A DNA stretch of 64,000 bases from Pantoea sp. Lij88 (GTDB lineage: Bacteria; Pseudomonadota; Gammaproteobacteria; Enterobacterales; Enterobacteriaceae), in assembly GCF_030062155.1 (NCBI RefSeq), contig NZ_CP118269.1, positions 3,658,001 to 3,722,000 on the forward strand, in the 5' to 3' direction. Numbering within the stretch: position 1 is the first letter of the stretch; the number at the start of each line of letters is the position of its first letter. A model generated the notes under the pieces. It was not told the origin of the DNA, ran no database searches, and worked only from the letters and a program-made list of their open reading frames with translations. This document shows positions 29,006 to 38,523 of this stretch, in pieces. Made by a program: the position numbers and the translations under genes.

Positions 29006-30262
29006 TCATTTGTATGTTTTGTAGTTGAGTGAGGAAACCTGAATCTTTTGAATGACGCCGTTTTTAAAGAAGTAATTCATTACGGTCAGGGACAAAAGTT
29101 CTGAAAGGAAAACGCTCCACGCGGCCCCCATGATGCCGTGACCCTGGATCAACCACCAGGAGAGCGGCAAACTGATGACCATCAGGCAGATGATTTTCCT
29201 CAGCAAGTAGTTAAATCCTCCCTCTTTGACCATGTAGCGATACGCTACGGTCCCCATTGCCGAAAAGCTGGTCGCTATCGACAGCAACGTAATGAGACTT
29301 CCTGACTGTGTGTATTCCGGTCCGTACAACGCAATGATGATCCGCTCGCCGTAAAACGAAATGACAAGCAGCATCAATAATGAAACACCCATAACGTAAC
29401 CGTTAAGCCGCGCCGCCAGCTTAATGGCGACCTCGCCGCGCTCCCTGAAGATCTCAGTGAAGCAGGAGGTAATGAGCGCCACCGGGATAAAAATCCAGGA
29501 GGCGGAAATGGTATTTGCCGCCGCAAACAGGCCGAGGTCGCGGGCGGGCGCCGTGCCGGCCAGGAACATCTGCGCCGCTTTGACCTGCACCGAGATAAAG
29601 ATGCTGGAGATGGCCAGCGGCAGTCCGGCATACATCAGATAGCGCAGATAGGCGGTGCGCTTTTCGCGCGGCGGCATCAGGTCCTGATGGTCCTGATAGA
29701 AGTTGTGACGCTTAATCAGGTACGGCACCAGGGTCACGGCGACAATCGACAGCGTCAGCCAGAGCGGATTAAGACGCAGCCAGGCGACGGTGAAGCTGAT
29801 GCCGAAACTCAGCAGCATGCCCACGGCGTTAGCGATGGTGTTAAGACGCGAGGCAAGACGCGCGTTGTTATAAACGCTGAAGGTGTCCTGGGTGACAAAG
29901 ACCGAGGCAATAAATGAGGCCAGTGCAAACGCCAGGAAGTTTTCCTGCATGTTGTACCAGACCCAGATTAAGACTGGCACCGACGTGACCAGCAATAACA
30001 CCATGCGCATCGTACGGGCGATGGTCATCAGGCGCAGGCCTTTTGACGCATTTTTGCTGACGCGCTTAAACAGAATGGTTTCGGTGCCAAAGATTGCAAC
30101 GGTCTGCACCATTGCAAATAGTGAGGTAGAAAACGCCATCTGACCAAACACCGTTGGGCCAAAAGACTTCGCCACGTAAGACGTCACAAAAATGACGCCA
30201 AAAACGGAGATGATCTTCTCAGACATCATCCAGGCGGCATTAGACATTACGCTCAATTTCAT
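29006..30262 (-). CDS. Wzx-type oligosaccharide flippase
   Basis: A 418-residue MATE/Wzx-like flippase with 12 or more hydrophobic segments and the N-terminal signature SNAAWMMSEKIISVFGVIFVTSYVAKSFGPTVFGQMAFSTSLF. It would translocate a lipid-linked repeat unit across the inner membrane for exopolysaccharide or O-antigen assembly. ATG at 30262 has AAGGA seven bases upstream; a TTG eight codons earlier is less likely. It is the first gene of a two-gene cassette without glycosyltransferases, so it probably serves a polysaccharide locus elsewhere. An RcsAB-like box lies about 150 bases upstream. Confidence 0.85.
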   Translation of the reverse strand: MKLSVMSNAAWMMSEKIISVFGVIFVTSYVAKSFGPTVFGQMAFSTSLFAMVQTVAIFGTETILFKRVSKNASKGLRLMTIARTMRMVLLLVTSVPVLIWVWYNMQENFLAFALASFIASVFVTQDTFSVYNNARLASRLNTIANAVGMLLSFGISFTVAWLRLNPLWLTLSIVAVTLVPYLIKRHNFYQDHQDLMPPREKRTAYLRYLMYAGLPLAISSIFISVQVKAAQMFLAGTAPARDLGLFAAANTISASWIFIPVALITSCFTEIFRERGEVAIKLAARLNGYVMGVSLLMLLVISFYGERIIIALYGPEYTQSGSLITLLSIATSFSAMGTVAYRYMVKEGGFNYLLRKIICLMVISLPLSWWLIQGHGIMGAAWSVFLSELLSLTVMNYFFKNGVIQKIQVSSLNYKTYK

Positions 30263-30786
30263 CGACTCTTCCTTAGTATTACTCAACTACAACCGCTTCG
30301 GTACAACATCCCTGTAACGAATTAATAAGCGCTCAGTGGGCCTGGCGAAAATGTAAGACTTCAGACCAAGCTGGTCCGAAAATTGAGATGCAAATCATAA
30401 TCCGGAGAGTGAATTCAGGATAATTCTTATTATAAATGGCGCGAATCACTTCAAATGGAAACGATTTCAGGCTGAAAATAAAACAACCTCAAAGCGCCCT
30501 ACCGGCATATTAATCACGTCGGTCAGGCTAAATATCCAGTGTACGGCGTATTTTTTCGTATTTTGGATGCGATGAATTTATAACAAAAATCCCCCTCCAG
30601 GAAGGCACGCCCCCCTGATAAGAATAAAATAAGATTTATCCCATGATGATATTTCTTCTAAATATCTTAATTTAGGCTTCGCAATTCAATTCGCGCACTT
30701 TAATACTGCCTTAATAAAATCTTACAGTGCCAGAAATTATTAAAGTCATTCTCATCCATTAATCGATAAGAAAGGTAAGAGCATTT
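30263..30786. other. AT-rich intergenic region between wzx-like gene and orfA-like gene (524 bases)
   Basis: No gene seen. It contains the RcsAB-like box at 30416-30429 and stays AT-rich up to the orfA-like gene. No JUMPstart/ops element (GGCGGTAG) was found. Confidence 0.5.
30416..30429 (-). promoter_or_regulatory. RcsAB-box-like sequence upstream of the flippase operon
   Basis: On the minus strand TAAGAATTATCCTG agrees with the RcsAB box TAAGAATATTCCTA at 11 of 14 positions, with both TAAGAAT and TCCT halves intact. RcsA/RcsB heterodimers activate capsule genes in Pantoea, Erwinia and E. coli. It is about 150 bases before the flippase start. Confidence 0.5.
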
Positions 30787-31182
30787 ATGAGAAAGTCACG
30801 ATACAGCGAAGATCAAATCACAAATGCCATTAAAGCTTCTGAATCGGGCGTGAAAGTCAGAGAGATCTGTGAAGAGTTAGGCATCTCTGAAGCCACGTTC
30901 TATAGCTGGAAGAAGAAGTTTTCTGGGTTGTCTTCGGAAGAAGGCAGAAAAATCAAGGAGCTGGAAGAAAAACTGCAAAACATCACGCGTGAGTTGCAGA
31001 CGCTCAACTCGGATAAAGAGATGCTGCAGAGCGTTCTGAAGCACTTCTTTACCACTAATGAAAAACGTCAGGCTGTAGATTTCCTGCAGACTACATTCGA
31101 CATCGGTACCCGTCGCAGCTGCCGCTTATTAGATATCAGCCGCAGCGTATACCATTATCCGTCAGGCACGGAGAACCGCTAA
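30787..31182 (+). CDS. Stand-alone IS3-type OrfA/OrfB' fusion (DNA-binding transposase remnant or domesticated gene)
   Basis: A 131-residue protein with three parts. Residues 1-50 are an IS3-family OrfA helix-turn-helix (MRKSRYSEDQITNAIK, VREICEELGISEATFYSWKKKF). Residues 56-85 form a leucine-zipper coiled coil. Residues 93-125 match the N-terminal helix-turn-helix of OrfB (KRQAVDFLQTTFDIGTRRSCRLLDISRSVYHY). OrfA and OrfB normally lie in different frames joined by -1 frameshifting; here they are in one frame, and the DDE catalytic core is absent. No terminal inverted repeats are visible, and downstream DNA does not continue OrfB in frame. It is more AT-rich than its neighbours and has AAAGGTAAG upstream. 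Confidence 0.75.
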   Translation: MRKSRYSEDQITNAIKASESGVKVREICEELGISEATFYSWKKKFSGLSSEEGRKIKELEEKLQNITRELQTLNSDKEMLQSVLKHFFTTNEKRQAVDFLQTTFDIGTRRSCRLLDISRSVYHYPSGTENR

Positions 31183-31512
31183 ACCCAATGCTACCGCGCT
31201 TTTTAGACTTAACGCTGAGATTTGTTCTTACCAGAAGAGATGAAGATCATTTAACAGGACAATTGCGGCACCCTTTTCCGCTCCATTTATAACTAATGAA
31301 TGGCTTCACGGCTAAGCTTCTTTTTTTGCGGTAAAATTGATTCACAACAGCAAAAGTCTCGCATTCTACGGCTATTCTTCCCCTCCCAATCTCGTTTACG
31401 CGGGATTGGGCCCTCCATTTTATACGTAAGCCCAGCTAATCCTCGGAACTAATTCCCTTCAATTCTATTAAGCCAATTTAAACATCGCACAAAAAATAAC
31501 CACACCTTTTTT

Positions 31513-31757
31513 AAGTTAATAGTGGCACTAACTCAAATTTTGCGGCTGCGTTTTAATTCCGGGTGATGGGTTTATTGCATTAACTTACTCCAGGATTAAT
31601 CCGGGATAAATAGTTTATTACTCCTTATCACTAACGTTAAGTGTCTATCTTTTCACTCTCTTCATTGCGCATCATTGATGCCAGACATTAATCTTTAATT
31701 AATAACGCAGCGGCGGACTTTTCTTACTCATTTATCACTGAGTGAAGTTAATAGTGG
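31513..31757 (+). repeat. Pair of 13-base direct repeats
   Basis: AAGTTAATAGTGG occurs at 31513-31525 and 31745-31757, 232 bases apart, inside the non-coding AT-rich stretch. Confidence 0.55.
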
Positions 31758-32053
31758 TTTCTGGCCTCTCTTTCTCAGGGCCATATCGCAATAAATAGCC
31801 GCTGATAAAAGCGTAACGTCCATAATGCTGCGCTATTTTTCCTGATTAATGACCGATATCTGAGCAGTACTCCCTTTCCAGGACGGCAAATGGCTGTGCG
31901 CAACAGCCCCTGAGTGCCGTTTTTTAACTGAAGAACGGGGGATGAGAGAGGGAGTTGGGGGGAACGGGACAATCACGCAGCGGTATGAAATCGATTTCGC
32001 GCCATAAATCTGCCGGAGAGCGAGCAAATCGGGATAGGGTTTAATCTTAAAAA

Positions 32054-32079
32054 GCCGCGTGGCGGGGTTTCCACGCGGC
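32054..32079 (-). terminator. Rho-independent terminator after the DMT transporter
   Basis: Minus strand GCCGCGTGG, loop, CCACGCGGC followed by TTTTT. Confidence 0.8.
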
Positions 32080-32104
32080 AGAACAGTGTGGGGGATTTCG
32101 CGGT

Positions 32105-33064
32105 TTACGGGTTTAGTGAGACCACGAGAGGTTGGGGTTTGATACGCATTGCCCACAGGACACCGGCCATCAGACACACAATACCCGTCACGGTGAGCAG
32201 CGGAGGCCAGCTTTGATACCAGAGAAAAGTCCACAACAGGCCAAACAGAATCTCGAAAACGATGAGCGGCCCCATCAGTACAGTAGGCAGGCGCTGACTG
32301 GCAGCGTTCCAGCATAAGGTGCCCAGCCAGGAACAGAGCAGGCCAATCGTCAGCATCAGGGAGATAAATACCGTGGGACGCGGCCCAAACGGCAGCGAAA
32401 AATCGGGCTGCTGCCAGGCGAGCTGCACACTGACCAGCGCATACATGATCAGCGCCATCGGCAGCGTCACCAGGCCCTGCGCGGTGGCCCAGGTCGAAGG
32501 ACGCAGGTCGGGATGGGTCCGCAGCCAGCGGGCATTGCGCAGCGGATACCAGGTCCAGCAGACCACGGCTAACAGTGCCAGCACGATACCCGTCAGATAA
32601 CGGCTGAGATCCAGCGTGCCGCCCTGACTCTGAAGTTCCTCCGCATTCACGCAGAGTAGTCCGGCCGCCATCATGACCAGGGCCGGAAACAGCCGCCGCC
32701 ATGGCAGCCGTCCTTCAAGATGGCCGTAACAGAGATTAGCGGTCACGGCGATCACCACCGGCAGCGTACCGATGATCATAGTGGAGACCGGCCCACCGGT
32801 GCGCTGAATGGCGTTCGCCAGAAATGCATAATAGAGGAGGTTCCCCACCAGCGAGAGCTTCACCGCCTCACGCCAGTCAGCCCGCCCCAGCTTGCGCAGG
32901 TGACGACGGCCGTGCCAGGCCAGCGGCAGCGCAATCAGTCCAAACGCCACATAGCGTCCCGCCGATTGCAGCGCACCGGGATAGTCAGGCACCAGCAGTG
33001 GCCCGACAAAGATCAGCCCCCACATCAGCCCGGCTGTGATGGCAAACATAACACCCGCAAACAT
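32105..33064 (-). CDS. DMT-superfamily (EamA) transporter
   Basis: A 319-residue inner-membrane protein with ten hydrophobic segments in two EamA repeats (first repeat AITAGLMWGLIFVGPLL to VMMAAGLLCVNAE; second from GIVLALLAVVCWTWYPLRNARW). Such proteins usually export metabolites or drugs. ATG at 33064 has AAGGAAG upstream. The AraC-family gene just upstream is in the same orientation, 82 bases away, and may regulate or be cotranscribed with it. Substrate unknown. Confidence 0.85.
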   Translation of the reverse strand: MFAGVMFAITAGLMWGLIFVGPLLVPDYPGALQSAGRYVAFGLIALPLAWHGRRHLRKLGRADWREAVKLSLVGNLLYYAFLANAIQRTGGPVSTMIIGTLPVVIAVTANLCYGHLEGRLPWRRLFPALVMMAAGLLCVNAEELQSQGGTLDLSRYLTGIVLALLAVVCWTWYPLRNARWLRTHPDLRPSTWATAQGLVTLPMALIMYALVSVQLAWQQPDFSLPFGPRPTVFISLMLTIGLLCSWLGTLCWNAASQRLPTVLMGPLIVFEILFGLLWTFLWYQSWPPLLTVTGIVCLMAGVLWAMRIKPQPLVVSLNP

Positions 33065-33146
33065 GATTTCTTCCTTATATAGCGTTTTGGCAGAGCAGAG
33101 TGTGGCGGGTTCGGGCGGGAATTGCTTGTAGCAGATTGCGGTGGTC

Positions 33147-33974
33147 TCAGGGCTGGTGAACCTGCTTTTGATAGCGGCCCGGCGTGATGCCATAACGGTT
33201 TGCAAAAGCGCGGGTGAGATGGGCCTGATCGGTTAATCCCACTGCCGCCGCAACGCTGGCGGCCGCTTCCCCCTGCGCCAGCCTTTGCTTGGCGTCATAG
33301 AGCCGGAAAGCCATCAGCATCTGATGCGGCGTAACGTGATAGTGCTGGCGAAAGGCGCGTAAGAAATGCCACGGCGATAACGATGCCAGGGCCGCCAGCT
33401 CTTCCAGCCGCACCGGTTCTGCGAGGTTGGCACGCAGATAATCTCTCACCTGATCAAAACGATGACGGGCATCGGGTCTGCCCTGTGAAGACATACGAGC
33501 CAGCGGCCGGATCTGCAGCAGCAGTTCAGCGATCAGGCTCTGGCGTGCCAGTTCAGACTCCGCCTGCCAGAGTGCACCCAGCAGGCGGGAGAGCGGCTGG
33601 GCCACGCGCGGATCGGTCAGCAGCGCCTCATTAAACCACCAGCCGCAATCGCCGGTGAGTTCATCCATCAGCTGCGGCTGAATGTAGATCATCTGGTAGC
33701 GCCAGCCCTCCTCGCACGCTGACTCACCGGTATGCAGCTCATCCGGATTCATCATGACCAGCGAGTTCTCCGGCGCAGTATATTCGGTGCCGCGATAGCG
33801 AAAGCGCTGCGCGCCGGCTTCGATTGTGCCGATTCCAAAGGCTTCATGAGTATGGGGTTCAAAGGCATAGCGGGAGATGTGGGCCTGATAGAGTTCCACA
33901 CCGGGCAGCTCAGCGAGTTGCTGAAACCGGGCGCGGTCTTTCTCACAGGGGAAACTAGCCGGAACACCTTCCAC
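33147..33974 (-). CDS. AraC-family transcriptional regulator
   Basis: A 275-residue regulator with an N-terminal AraC cupin (HISRYAFEPHTHEAFGIGTIEAGAQRFRYRGTEY, then NSLVMMNPDELHTG) and two C-terminal helix-turn-helix motifs (LEELAALASLSPWHFLRAFRQHYHVTPHQML and VAAAVGLTDQAHLTRAFANRYGITPGRY). The start is GTG at 33974 with AAGGAG upstream. This cupin type commonly controls adjacent LysE or EamA exporters, so the downstream DMT transporter is the likely target. Confidence 0.85.
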   Translation of the reverse strand: MEGVPASFPCEKDRARFQQLAELPGVELYQAHISRYAFEPHTHEAFGIGTIEAGAQRFRYRGTEYTAPENSLVMMNPDELHTGESACEEGWRYQMIYIQPQLMDELTGDCGWWFNEALLTDPRVAQPLSRLLGALWQAESELARQSLIAELLLQIRPLARMSSQGRPDARHRFDQVRDYLRANLAEPVRLEELAALASLSPWHFLRAFRQHYHVTPHQMLMAFRLYDAKQRLAQGEAAASVAAAVGLTDQAHLTRAFANRYGITPGRYQKQVHQP

Positions 33975-34094
33975 TTCTCTCTCCTTATTTAACCAGTCTG
34001 TTTAGCATGCCTGCGACCGGGGTGAAAATGCAAAAGATTGCTATCCGTATCGCCGCAGGTAACACTGTTTTTTTCAGACCGGAAGGGATTAAGC

Positions 34095-34616
34095 ATGGCA
34101 CAGCGGGTAGTCGTGGTTATTGATATGCAGAACGGGGTTTTCAGCACGCCGCGTTTCGACAGAGCAGGACGGAGTGCACAGATTAACCGGCTGACCGAAC
34201 GCGCCGATATCACACTCTTTATTCAGCACCGCGAAGGCGCGATGTGCGAGGGCAGTGAGGCTTTTGATCTGCTGCCGGAAATCACTCAGCCTGAGGGCGC
34301 CCACTACGTCACTAAAACCGCCTGCGACAGCTTCTGGCAAACTGAGCTGGCCGCGCTGTTAAAGCGGCTGGAGATTCAAGAATTTGTAGTGTGCGGCTGT
34401 GCCACCGACTACTGCCTGGATACCACCATAAAAGTCGGGGCCAGTGCGGGCTATGCCATTACCGTTGCCGCCGATGCGCATACCACGGCAGATCGCCGCT
34501 GGGTCAGCGCCGAAGCGCTGATTAACCAGCACAATGAGGTCTGGTCCTCCTTGTCGATTCCCGGCAACGTGCCGCGCGTACTGAGCACAGACGAGATTGT
34601 GGCGGAATGGTCGTAA
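34095..34616 (+). CDS. Isochorismatase-family cysteine hydrolase
   Basis: A 173-residue cytosolic hydrolase. The family triad is readable: Asp10 (VVVIDMQNGVF), Lys74 (YVTKTACDSF) and Cys107 (CGCATDYCLDTTIKVGASAGY). Relatives act on isochorismate, nicotinamide, N-carbamoyl compounds or ureas, and the substrate cannot be chosen here. ATG at 34095 with GGAAGGGA upstream gives the family N-terminus. Confidence 0.86.
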   Translation: MAQRVVVVIDMQNGVFSTPRFDRAGRSAQINRLTERADITLFIQHREGAMCEGSEAFDLLPEITQPEGAHYVTKTACDSFWQTELAALLKRLEIQEFVVCGCATDYCLDTTIKVGASAGYAITVAADAHTTADRRWVSAEALINQHNEVWSSLSIPGNVPRVLSTDEIVAEWS

Positions 34617-34640
34617 CAGGCCGTAAAAGCCGCGCATAAA

Positions 34641-34662
34641 AAAGCCCGCATAAGCGGGCTTT
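34641..34662. terminator. Bidirectional terminator between the hydrolase gene and ssb
   Basis: AAAGCCCGC, loop ATAA, GCGGGCTTT with flanking A and T runs. Confidence 0.85.
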
Positions 34663-34685
34663 TTTGCACTCTCTGACCAGCGGAA

Positions 34686-35237
34686 TCAGAATGGAATATC
34701 GTCGTCGAAATCCATTGGTGGTTCGTTGTTGTTGCTGGCCGGCGCGCTCTGTGGCTGCTGCTGCGGACGAGACTGCGCGCCGCCACTGAACTGGTTGTTG
34801 TTGCCCTGCGGCTGCTGCGGCTGACCCCAGCCATTGTTGTTGCCGCCGCCCTGCGCGCCGCCACCTGCTGGCGCGTTACCGCCCTGCTGACGGCCACCCA
34901 GCATCTGCATGGTGCCGCCAACGTTAACCACGACTTCGGTGGTGTAACGTTCCTGACCGCCCTGATCCTGCCATTTACGGGTACGCAGCTGGCCTTCGAT
35001 GTAGACCTGCGAGCCTTTTTTCAGGTATTCGCCTGCGACTTCAGCCAGTTTGCCAAACAGCACCACACGGTGCCACTCAGTGATCTCTTTGTTTTCACCG
35101 GTCTGCTTGTCGCGCCAGCTTTCAGAAGTAGCCAGCGTAATGTTGGCAACAGCGCCACCATTTGGCATGTAACGTACTTCCGGATCCTGACCCAGATTCC
35201 CGACAAGAATCACTTTGTTAACGCCACGACTGGCCAT
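34686..35237 (-). CDS. ssb: Single-stranded DNA-binding protein
   Basis: Essential ssDNA-binding protein of replication, recombination and repair. The 183-residue product has the OB-fold (residues 1-112, [43 protein letters not shown]), a Gly/Gln/Asn-rich linker, and the acidic C-terminal tip MDFDDDIPF that recruits partner proteins. It is divergent from uvrA as in E. coli, sharing a LexA-box region. Confidence 0.97.
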   Translation of the reverse strand: MASRGVNKVILVGNLGQDPEVRYMPNGGAVANITLATSESWRDKQTGENKEITEWHRVVLFGKLAEVAGEYLKKGSQVYIEGQLRTRKWQDQGGQERYTTEVVVNVGGTMQMLGGRQQGGNAPAGGGAQGGGNNNGWGQPQQPQGNNNQFSGGAQSRPQQQPQSAPASNNNEPPMDFDDDIPF

Positions 35238-35361
35238 GTTGCTGTCTCCCGATGAGTTAATGCATACAGTCTAATCCATCAATTCTAACACGTCCTGCGG
35301 TCTGTTTCCCACTTTCGAGCGGGGTTCCGGTTTTAATCCTCTGCGCGTCCGAGCCAGAGAG

Positions 35362-35381
35362 TACTGGATATTTATTCAGTC
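35362..35381. promoter_or_regulatory. LexA box in the ssb/uvrA intergenic region
   Basis: TACTGGATATTTATTCAGTC agrees with the 20-base SOS consensus at 16 positions and keeps CTG-N10-CAG. A CATAAT -10 for uvrA follows at 35394-35399. Confidence 0.88.
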
Positions 35382-35461
35382 TATTTTTTGTGCCATAATG
35401 ACACGTTTATTCTGGCCGTGTCGGCAAGGCGCGGTGAGTGCTGCTAATCCGGGAAAGGTGA

Positions 35462-38290
35462 ATGGATAAGATCGAAGTTCGTGGTGCCCGCACCCATAAT
35501 TTGAAAAACATCAACCTGACCATCCCACGCGACAAACTCATTGTGGTGACCGGCCTGTCAGGTTCAGGTAAATCCTCACTGGCGTTTGATACGCTGTATG
35601 CGGAAGGTCAGCGCCGCTATGTAGAGTCGCTCTCTGCGTATGCGCGCCAGTTTCTTTCGTTAATGGAGAAGCCGGACGTCGATCATATCGAAGGTTTGTC
35701 GCCCGCCATTTCCATCGAACAGAAATCCACCTCGCACAACCCACGTTCGACCGTGGGAACCATCACTGAGATCCACGATTATCTGCGTCTGCTGTTTGCC
35801 CGCGTCGGCGAACCGCGCTGCCCGGATCATGATGTGCCGCTGGCGGCGCAGACCGTGAGCCAGATGGTGGATCAGGTGCTTTCCCAGCCGGAAGGCCGTC
35901 GCCTGATGCTGCTGGCTCCGGTGGTGAAAGATCGTAAGGGTGAGCACACTAAGACGCTGGAGAATCTGGCGACGCAGGGCTATATCCGTGCGCGTATCGA
36001 TGGCGAAGTGTGTGACCTCTCCGATCCGCCGAAGCTTGAGCTGCAGAAGAAGCACACCATAGAAGTGGTTATTGACCGCTTTAAAGTGCGTGACGATCTG
36101 GCGACCCGTCTGGCGGAGTCGTTTGAAACCACGCTGGAGCTTTCCGGCGGTACAGCGATCGTGGCGGACATGGATGACAGCGCGGCAGAAGAGCTGCTCT
36201 TCTCGGCTAACTTCGCCTGCCCGGTCTGTGGTTACAGCATGAGCGAGCTGGAGCCGCGCCTGTTCTCGTTTAACAACCCGGCGGGTGCCTGTCCAACCTG
36301 CGACGGCCTGGGCGTACAGCAATATTTCGATCCTGACCGCGTGGTGCAGAATCCCGAGCTCTCGCTGGCGGGCGGGGCAATCCGTGGCTGGGATCGCCGC
36401 AATTTCTACTACTTCCAGATGCTGCGTTCGCTGGCGGAACACCTCGATTTTGATATCGAAGCGTCGTTCGGCAGCCTGCCAGAAAACGTGCAGAAAGTGA
36501 TTCTGTACGGTTCAGGCAAAGAGAGCATCGAATTCAAGTACATCAACGATCGCGGCGATACGTCGGTTCGCCGTCATCCGTTTGAAGGCGTGCTCAACAA
36601 CATGGAGCGCCGCTACAAAGAGACGGAATCCTCAGCGGTACGCGAAGAGCTGGCGAAATTTATCAGCAACCGCGCCTGTGCCAGCTGTGAAGGCACCCGT
36701 CTGCGTCGTGAAGCGCGCCACGTCTTCGTGGAGAACACCACGCTGCCGGCCATCTCCGAGATGAGCATCGGCCATGCGATGTCCTTCTTTGAAAACATGA
36801 AACTCAGCGGCCAGCGTGCGCAGATCGCCGAGAAGATTTTGAAAGAGATCGGCGAACGCCTGAGCTTCCTGGTCAACGTCGGCCTGAACTACCTGTCGAT
36901 GTCACGTTCAGCCGAGACCCTGTCCGGCGGTGAAGCACAGCGTATCCGTCTGGCCAGCCAGATCGGTGCCGGTCTGGTCGGCGTGATGTATGTGCTGGAT
37001 GAGCCTTCAATCGGCCTGCACCAGCGCGACAATGAACGTCTGCTTGGCACCCTGATTCATCTGCGTGACCTGGGTAATACCGTAATCGTGGTTGAGCATG
37101 ATGAAGATGCGATTCGTGCCGCTGACCATGTGATCGACATCGGTCCGGGTGCCGGTGTGCATGGCGGACAGGTGGTTGCTGAAGGGACTGTTGATCAGAT
37201 TATGGCGGAAGACGCGTCACTGACCGGCCAGTTCCTGAGCGGCAAGCGCGGCATTGTGGTGCCAGAGGAACGCGTTAAAGGCGATCCGGCCAAAGTGCTG
37301 AAGATTACCGGCGCACGCGGCAACAACCTCAAGGATGTTACGCTGACGCTGCCGGTCGGGCTGTTCACCTGTATTACCGGTGTTTCCGGCTCGGGCAAAT
37401 CGACGCTGATCAACGATACGCTGTTCCCGATTGCCCAGCGGGCACTGAACGGTGCGACCATCGCCGAACCGGCACCTTACCGTGACGTGGCGGGACTGGA
37501 GCACTTCGACAAAGTGATCGACATCGACCAGAGTCCGATTGGTCGTACACCACGCTCCAACCCGGCCACCTACACCGGCATCTTCACCCCGGTGCGTGAG
37601 CTGTTTGCGGGCGTGCCGGAAGCGCGTTCGCGCGGCTACAATCCGGGTCGCTTCAGCTTTAACGTGCGTGGCGGACGCTGTGAAGCCTGTCAGGGCGATG
37701 GCGTCCTGAAAGTCGAGATGCACTTCCTGCCGGACATTTATGTCCCGTGTGACCAGTGCAAAGGCAAACGCTATAACCGTGAAACGCTGGAAGTGAAGTA
37801 CAAAGGCAAGAGCATTCACGAAGTGCTGGAGATGACTATCGAAGAGGCGCGTGAGTTCTTCGATGCGGTGCCAGCGCTGGCGCGTAAGCTGCAGACGCTG
37901 ATTGATGTGGGTCTCACCTACATCCGCCTCGGTCAGTCCGCCACCACCCTTTCCGGCGGTGAAGCCCAGCGAGTGAAGCTGGCGCGTGAACTGTCGAAGC
38001 GTGGTACCGGCCAGACGCTCTATATTCTGGATGAGCCGACCACCGGCCTGCACTTTGCCGATATCCAGCAGCTGCTGGAAGTCCTGCATAAGCTGCGCGA
38101 TCAGGGCAACACCATCGTGGTGATTGAGCACAACCTGGATGTGGTGAAAACCGCAGACTGGATTGTCGATCTCGGTCCGGAAGGCGGCAGCGGCGGCGGT
38201 GAAATCCTGGTGGCGGGTACGCCAGAAACCGTGGCGGACTGTGAGAAATCACATACCGCGCGCTTCCTGAAGCCTCTGTTACAGAAGTAA
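35462..38290 (+). CDS. uvrA: Excinuclease ABC subunit A
   Basis: Damage-recognition ATPase of nucleotide excision repair, 942 residues. Two ABC ATPase modules are seen, each with a Walker A ([14 protein letters not shown] near 31-44; [14 protein letters not shown] near 640) and signature TLSGGEAQR, with late [15 protein letters not shown] and [15 protein letters not shown]. Zinc-finger cysteines are at [30 protein letters not shown] and [10 protein letters not shown]...CDQCKG. The LexA box upstream implies SOS induction. Confidence 0.98.
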   Translation: MDKIEVRGARTHNLKNINLTIPRDKLIVVTGLSGSGKSSLAFDTLYAEGQRRYVESLSAYARQFLSLMEKPDVDHIEGLSPAISIEQKSTSHNPRSTVGTITEIHDYLRLLFARVGEPRCPDHDVPLAAQTVSQMVDQVLSQPEGRRLMLLAPVVKDRKGEHTKTLENLATQGYIRARIDGEVCDLSDPPKLELQKKHTIEVVIDRFKVRDDLATRLAESFETTLELSGGTAIVADMDDSAAEELLFSANFACPVCGYSMSELEPRLFSFNNPAGACPTCDGLGVQQYFDPDRVVQNPELSLAGGAIRGWDRRNFYYFQMLRSLAEHLDFDIEASFGSLPENVQKVILYGSGKESIEFKYINDRGDTSVRRHPFEGVLNNMERRYKETESSAVREELAKFISNRACASCEGTRLRREARHVFVENTTLPAISEMSIGHAMSFFENMKLSGQRAQIAEKILKEIGERLSFLVNVGLNYLSMSRSAETLSGGEAQRIRLASQIGAGLVGVMYVLDEPSIGLHQRDNERLLGTLIHLRDLGNTVIVVEHDEDAIRAADHVIDIGPGAGVHGGQVVAEGTVDQIMAEDASLTGQFLSGKRGIVVPEERVKGDPAKVLKITGARGNNLKDVTLTLPVGLFTCITGVSGSGKSTLINDTLFPIAQRALNGATIAEPAPYRDVAGLEHFDKVIDIDQSPIGRTPRSNPATYTGIFTPVRELFAGVPEARSRGYNPGRFSFNVRGGRCEACQGDGVLKVEMHFLPDIYVPCDQCKGKRYNRETLEVKYKGKSIHEVLEMTIEEAREFFDAVPALARKLQTLIDVGLTYIRLGQSATTLSGGEAQRVKLARELSKRGTGQTLYILDEPTTGLHFADIQQLLEVLHKLRDQGNTIVVIEHNLDVVKTADWIVDLGPEGGSGGGEILVAGTPETVADCEKSHTARFLKPLLQK

Positions 38291-38298
38291 TTCTTTCA

Positions 38299-38317
38299 GG
38301 CCCGCTGCGTGCGGGCC
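38299..38317 (+). terminator. Rho-independent terminator after uvrA
   Basis: GGCCCGC, loop TGCGT, GCGGGCC then TTTTA. Confidence 0.8.
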
Positions 38318-38523
38318 TTTTACTTTCCCCTGCCGATTCAGCCAGAAAAATGCAGAATCAGGCAAGATTCAGACATGTATAGGCATATACGCTTTTCCCC
38401 TTGCTGACTATCCTTAAGCGGTTCCTCTTTGGCACGCCCCTGGCGTCGCCCTGTTTTCGCAGCACATCAACGCTGCTGCACATCATCGAATAACACTCAC
38501 GACACATCGAAACTGGAGACACC

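Larger units (their letters stand above)
31183..32104. other. Long AT-rich non-coding stretch (922 bases)
   Basis: No credible gene, RNA gene or transposase remnant was recognised. It contains a 13-base direct repeat AAGTTAATAGTGG at 31513-31525 and 31745-31757, a GGATTAATCC palindrome at 31593-31602 and the transporter terminator at 32054. Base composition is visibly lower in G+C than the core genes, consistent with acquired or decayed DNA. Confidence 0.5.

Noticed and set aside
30263..30786. JUMPstart/ops element for the flippase operon
   Set aside because: No GGCGGTAG motif in the leader on the relevant strand.
30787..31182. Complete insertion sequence
   Set aside because: No terminal inverted repeats, no target duplication and no DDE catalytic region could be found.
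31833..32702. 289-codon minus-strand frame overlapping the DMT transporter
   Set aside because: Out-of-frame with a well-supported EamA gene and low-complexity in composition.
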